Of a stretch of DNA of 10,068 nt, positions 7,460 to 10,068 are shown piece by piece; the first letter of the stretch is position 1; the number at the start of each line of letters is the position of its first letter. Both the position numbers and the translations under genes were made by a program. Origin of the DNA: an uncultured Clostridia bacterium (GTDB taxonomy: Bacteria; Bacillota; Clostridia; Lachnospirales; CAG-274); contig CANQBT010000079.1 of NCBI GenBank assembly GCA_947589405.1, positions 1 to 10,068 of the forward strand, in the 5' to 3' direction. The notes beneath the pieces were generated by a model. It was not told the DNA's origin. It searched no databases and saw only the letters and a program-made list of their open reading frames with translations.

Positions 7460-8260
7460 ATGATAGTAGATTTTCACACACATATTTTTCCAGACAAAAT
7501 AGCGCCTAAGACAATAGAGTTCCTTTCAGCCAAAAGCGGTATAAAGAACAATACGGACGGTACCGTTTCGGGCTTGTATGACAGTATGCAGAAAAGCGGA
7601 GTGGATATTTCCGTTGTACTGCCTGTTGCTACAAAGCCAAGTCAGTTCAATTCCATAAATCGCTTTGCCTGTGAGGTAAATGAAAAATACGATGGCAGAA
7701 TAATTTCATTCGGCGGTCTGCACCCCTACAGCGAAAACTGGAAGGAAGAGCTTAAAACCATAAAAAGCATGGGACTTAAGGGCATAAAGCTGCACCCGGA
7801 CTATCAGGAGATTTTTATAGACGATATTGCATGCAAGCGTGTTATATACGAAGCTTCCGCCCTTGATCTTATTATAACGGTACACGCAGGCAGGGATATA
7901 GGCTATCCCGACCCTGTGCATTGTCCGCCTGATAAAATGCGATCTGTAATAGATGAGATAAAGCCCCAAAAGCTTGTGCTTGCTCATATGGGCGGCTGGG
8001 ATCAATGGGATGAGGTGGAAGAGCTAATATGCGGACAGAATGTATGGCTTGATACTGCTTTTTCATTTGAGTATATTAAAAAGGAGCAGTTTGACCGCAT
8101 AGTTAAAAAACATGGCTATGAAAGAATACTCTTTGCTACAGACAGCCCATGGAGCCCTCAGAAGGAATATATAGAAACATCAAAAGAATTTATACCCGAT
8201 GACAAAATAAGAAATGCCGTTTTAGGCGAAAATGCAGAGAGGCTTATTAATGGTATCTGA
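7460..8260 (+). CDS. Amidohydrolase_2-family TIM-barrel metal-dependent enzyme (hydrolase or decarboxylase)
   Basis: Metal-dependent TIM-barrel enzyme of the amidohydrolase superfamily (PF04909-like), which includes hydrolases and non-oxidative aromatic acid decarboxylases. In its 266 residues the metal and active-site residues look complete: HTH (His6, His8), GLHP (His88), KLHP (Lys110, His112), VHAGRD (His142), AHMGG (His176) and TDSPW (Asp228), ending in the usual ENAERL. There is no signal peptide, so it acts in the cytosol. The start is one base after the paaK stop and lacks a strong ribosome binding site, so it probably relies on translational coupling. The next gene overlaps its last 11 bases. 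Its position between two CoA-ester enzymes suggests action on an aromatic or acyl intermediate, but the substrate is unknown. A lactonase/hydrolase role is as likely as decarboxylation. Confidence 0.85.
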   Translation: MIVDFHTHIFPDKIAPKTIEFLSAKSGIKNNTDGTVSGLYDSMQKSGVDISVVLPVATKPSQFNSINRFACEVNEKYDGRIISFGGLHPYSENWKEELKTIKSMGLKGIKLHPDYQEIFIDDIACKRVIYEASALDLIITVHAGRDIGYPDPVHCPPDKMRSVIDEIKPQKLVLAHMGGWDQWDEVEELICGQNVWLDTAFSFEYIKKEQFDRIVKKHGYERILFATDSPWSPQKEYIETSKEFIPDDKIRNAVLGENAERLINGI

Positions 8261-8741
8261 TGACAGAAAAATAAAAAGCGTAAAGGATTCCCTTACGGAG
8301 TGTATGCGCATTGTAAAATATGAGGATATAAACGGCGGCTCCCGTCTTTTTGGCGGAAGGCTGATGCAATGGATGGACGAAACCGCAGGAATATGCGCTA
8401 TGCGCCACAGCGGCAGTCTTATTACTACTGCGGCTGTAGATAACCTTCAGTTCAAAAAAGGCGCATGTATAGGCGATATTATACTGCTTAGCGCAAAAGT
8501 TACCTATGTAGGCAACACCTCTATGGAAATACGGGTTGATGTTTACATGGAGGAAAAGGAAACAGGACTGCGCCACGCTATAAACAGAGCCTATTTTACA
8601 GAAGTGTGTATTTCTAAAGACGGCACTCCCATTACCGTTAAATACACAATAAAGCCCGAGACCATGTCGGAGCAAGCCGAATGGGAAGGTGCGCTAAAAC
8701 GCATAGAAATGCGCAAGGAAAGACGAAAAAACGGCTATTGA
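8250..8741 (+). CDS. Hotdog-fold acyl-CoA thioesterase (YciA/BACH-like)
   Basis: Hydrolyses acyl-CoA to free acid and CoA; cytosolic single-hotdog (4HBT, PF03061-type) protein acting as an oligomer. The 163 residues contain the family signature N..G..LFGGRLMQWMDE with active-site Asp43-Glu44 and the following AGICAMRHSG (46-55), then a DNLQFKK strand (64-70) and a VTYVGNTSMEI strand (84-94). The C-terminus is Arg/Lys rich (from about 150). The start at ATG 8250 is chosen over an in-frame ATG at 8232 because AGAGAGG (8236-8242) sits seven bases before 8250; this gives an 11-base overlap with the amidohydrolase. It is the last gene of the operon, ahead of a strong terminator. In this setting it could discharge arylacetyl-CoA made by IorAB. 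The chain length or aryl specificity cannot be read from the sequence. Confidence 0.9.
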   Translation: MVSDDRKIKSVKDSLTECMRIVKYEDINGGSRLFGGRLMQWMDETAGICAMRHSGSLITTAAVDNLQFKKGACIGDIILLSAKVTYVGNTSMEIRVDVYMEEKETGLRHAINRAYFTEVCISKDGTPITVKYTIKPETMSEQAEWEGALKRIEMRKERRKNGY

Positions 8742-8746
8742 TCAAC

Positions 8747-8786
8747 AAAAATGGCTGTATCATTAATAAATGATACAGCCGTTTTT
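8747..8786. terminator. Strong bidirectional intrinsic terminator
   Basis: A perfect 12-bp stem, GGCTGTATCATT (8753-8764) and AATGATACAGCC (8769-8780), with loop AATA, is flanked by five A (8747-8751) and five T (8782-8786). On either strand a T-run follows the stem, so it should stop both the plus-strand operon and the minus-strand regulator. The regulator's stop codon (complement of 8785-8787) overlaps the T-run. Confidence 0.93.
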
Positions 8787-9111
8787 ATTTGTTTTTAACA
8801 TATGTGTCAATCAGTTTAAAAAGCAATTCTCTTTCGCTGTAATCTAAGCTGCTTATTTTTTCGTTGATCTCAGTTAAAAGATAGCTGTTTGTATCTGTCA
8901 ATGTACCTTCTACTAATTCTCCTATTGTACAGGACAGAAATTCCGCTATTTTTGCAAGAGTAGAAAGAGATATTGTTGTTTTACCTCTTTCTACAAGACT
9001 TACATATCCTACAGATACCCCTAAAAATTCTGCAAGATTTTCCTGTGTTTTTTTTATACTTTTTCTTTTTTGCTGTATCCTTATACCTATCAGTTTAAAA
9101 TTTATTTCCAT
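8785..9111 (-). CDS. XRE-family helix-turn-helix transcriptional regulator
   Basis: DNA-binding protein of 108 residues. Residues about 7-66 form a Cro/C1-type HTH: TQENLAEFLGVS (22-33) gives the first helix and turn, and VGYVSLVERGKTTIS (34-48) the recognition helix and following loop. Then come SLSTLAKIAEFLSC (48-61) and the common IGELVEG (63-69). The C-terminal 40 residues are helical and charged with no recognisable ligand domain. The ribosome binding site on the minus strand is GAGGTGAT, immediately upstream of the ATG. It is convergent to the operon's thioesterase and divergent to the SLH gene, and repeated palindromic boxes lie in the divergent intergenic region. The likely job is autoregulation and control of the SLH gene; control of the operon is possible but unsupported. 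Confidence 0.93.
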   Translation of the reverse strand: MEINFKLIGIRIQQKRKSIKKTQENLAEFLGVSVGYVSLVERGKTTISLSTLAKIAEFLSCTIGELVEGTLTDTNSYLLTEINEKISSLDYSERELLFKLIDTYVKNK

Positions 9112-9159
9112 AAAATCACCTCACATTTACAATATCACTTATTTCAAAAACTTAACACA

Positions 9160-9188
9160 AACTTATAGCTATAATTCAAGCTATAGTT
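9160..9188. promoter_or_regulatory. Inverted repeat upstream of SLH promoter, candidate operator
   Basis: Arms AACTTATAGCT (9160-9170) and AGCTATAGTT (9179-9188) are complementary apart from one extra T; the core TATAGCT/AGCTATA (9164-9170 and 9179-9185) is perfect. The right arm ends one base before the -35 box of the SLH gene promoter. The left arm sequence ACTTATAGCT recurs exactly at 9257-9266, in the SLH leader. The XRE regulator encoded next door is the obvious candidate ligand, by inference. Confidence 0.5.
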
Positions 9189-9189
9189 A

Positions 9190-9218
9190 TTGACTTTAAA
9201 AATAATTAATGCTATAAT
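9190..9218 (+). promoter_or_regulatory. Sigma-A type promoter of SLH gene
   Basis: TTGACT (-35, 9190-9195), a 17-base spacer and a perfect TATAAT (-10, 9213-9218). Transcription should begin near 9225, giving a leader of about 75 bases. No comparably good promoter was seen on the minus strand for the regulator; TTGAAT (complement of 9174-9179) with a weak -10 is the best guess. Confidence 0.85.
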
Positions 9219-9233
9219 TACAGTAAATTTTGT

Positions 9234-9244
9234 AAAAAGGAGGG
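9234..9244 (+). promoter_or_regulatory. Orphan Shine-Dalgarno-like sequence near the 5' end of the SLH leader
   Basis: AAAAAGGAGGG lies about ten bases after the predicted transcription start and has no ATG, GTG or TTG at a usable distance downstream. The SLH gene has its own separate site, AAGGAG at 9286-9291. This resembles stabilising SD elements, known from cry3A mRNA, which bind 30S subunits and protect the transcript 5' end. Confidence 0.45.
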
Positions 9245-9300
9245 TAGCAAGATAATACTTATAGCTTTAAAAAATTATAAAATACAAGGAGATGATATTT

Positions 9301-10068
9301 TTGAAAAAGCTAAGATCCATACTGAGTTTACTGCTATGTATAATTATGGCCATGCAGACAGTAAATATTATAACCGTTGCAGCGGCCAATGATTATGAAA
9401 ATCATTGGGCAAAGGCTCAGATCACAGACCTTATGGACAGAGATATTGTAAGCGGCTATAACGATGGTTCAGTCAAGCCAGACAACAATATTTCAAGAGC
9501 GGAATTCGTAACACTTGTAAATAAGCTTTTTAATTATACTGATGAAGCGGATTCCAATTTCCCCGATGTTAACGGCAGCATGTGGTATGCCGAAGAATTT
9601 CTTAAGGCAAAAGCCGCAGGCTATATCACAGGCGATCAGAATGGCAATGCAAATCCCGAGAATGCTATTACAAGAGCAGAGGTTTGCGTAATTGCTTCTA
9701 AAGTTCTTAACCTTGACGGGGTAAGCTTTACAAACTTTACAGATGACAGCGTTTTACCTTCATGGGCTAAAATGTACATAGGCGCCATGTCTAAGGCAGG
9801 TCTTATAAGCGGTTACCCTGACGGAAGCTTCGGCGCTTCCAAAAATATAACAAGAGCAGAAGCCTTTGTTATAATCAGTAATATTCTCAATAGGGATAAT
9901 GATACTAAGGACAATGTCATTATTCCCGGTATAGACGAAGAAAAAGAAGAAACTACAGAGGTCACAACCGAAAAAGAAACTACCGAAACCACTACCAAAA
10001 GACATATTTCCGGCGGTGGCGGTGGTGGCGGCGGAAGCTCATCAGGCAGCGGCGATGCTACTACAGAA
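9301..10068 (+). CDS. Exported protein with three S-layer homology (SLH) domains, truncated at window end
   Basis: Secreted surface protein held to the wall by SLH domains, which bind secondary cell wall polymers. The start is taken as TTG 9301, nine bases after AAGGAG (9286-9291); an in-frame ATG at 9292 abuts that site and is less likely. The 256 visible residues show a signal peptide (basic KKLR, hydrophobic core 6-26, cleavage probably after Ala29 in VAAA|ND). Three SLH repeats follow, around 31-77, 86-137 and 146-197, each ending in the (I/T)(S/T)RAE type motif (ISRAEF, ITRAEV, ITRAEA) and the first and third carrying SGY.DGS. Next is an acidic Thr/Glu-rich linker (about 211-233), then eight glycines (238-245) and a Ser/Gly run. 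The frame is open to the end, so the functional C-terminal region is not visible. It may be an S-layer protein, enzyme or adhesin. Confidence 0.93.
   Translation, partial: MKKLRSILSLLLCIIMAMQTVNIITVAAANDYENHWAKAQITDLMDRDIVSGYNDGSVKPDNNISRAEFVTLVNKLFNYTDEADSNFPDVNGSMWYAEEFLKAKAAGYITGDQNGNANPENAITRAEVCVIASKVLNLDGVSFTNFTDDSVLPSWAKMYIGAMSKAGLISGYPDGSFGASKNITRAEAFVIISNILNRDNDTKDNVIIPGIDEEKEETTEVTTEKETTETTTKRHISGGGGGGGGSSSGSGDATTE

Noticed and set aside
8232..8249. ATG 8232 as the thioesterase start
   Set aside because: The SD-like AGAGAGG at 8236-8242 falls after it and is well spaced for ATG 8250.
9160..9266. CRISPR array or mobile-element ends from the repeated boxes
   Set aside because: The repeats are only 9-10 bases, irregularly spaced and centred on a promoter, with no cas or transposase genes nearby.
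9760..10005. Minus-strand frames opposite the SLH gene
   Set aside because: They are low-complexity (Phe/Ser/Val runs) mirror images of the Thr/Glu-rich linker codons.

Overview
The window looks like a stretch of an anaerobic, low-to-moderate GC Gram-positive genome of the Clostridia type. The signs are purine-rich Shine-Dalgarno sites, sigma-A type promoters with perfect TATAAT boxes, frequent ATA and AGA codons, a ferredoxin-dependent 2-oxoacid oxidoreductase and an SLH-domain surface protein. No species can be named from the sequence alone.

Layout. (1) Positions 2-1024 hold a 5'-truncated UDP-GlcNAc 2-epimerase, followed by a short hairpin. (2) 1073-1960 is a five-helix membrane protein of the PF06541 (CmpB-like) family with a cytoplasmic helical tail. 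(3) A strong promoter at 1966-1994 precedes six tightly packed plus-strand genes: acyl-CoA ligase (2111-3745), iorA (3767-5509), iorB (5509-6087), PaaK-type phenylacetate-CoA ligase (6139-7458), amidohydrolase_2-family TIM-barrel enzyme (7460-8260) and hotdog acyl-CoA thioesterase (8250-8741). The run ends in a strong bidirectional terminator at 8747-8786. (4) A convergent minus-strand XRE regulator (8785-9111) is divergent from an SLH-domain exported protein that runs off the window end (9301 onward). Their shared 189-bp intergenic region has a near-consensus promoter, repeated palindromic boxes and an orphan Shine-Dalgarno sequence.

How the genes work together. IorAB interconverts arylpyruvates (the transamination products of Trp, Phe and Tyr) and arylacetyl-CoA with ferredoxin. 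The two AMP-forming ligases can make aryl- or acyl-CoA from free acids, and the thioesterase can release free acid from CoA. The operon therefore reads as an aromatic amino acid / arylacetate module. It could run oxidatively (ferredoxin reduction and arylacetate excretion) or reductively (arylacetate salvage into aromatic amino acids). The amidohydrolase is the unexplained member. Separately, the epimerase could supply ManNAc for the secondary wall polymer that SLH domains bind, but this link is inference only.

No RNA genes, CRISPR arrays, insertion sequences or phage genes were recognised. No stretch over 300 bases lacks a gene.
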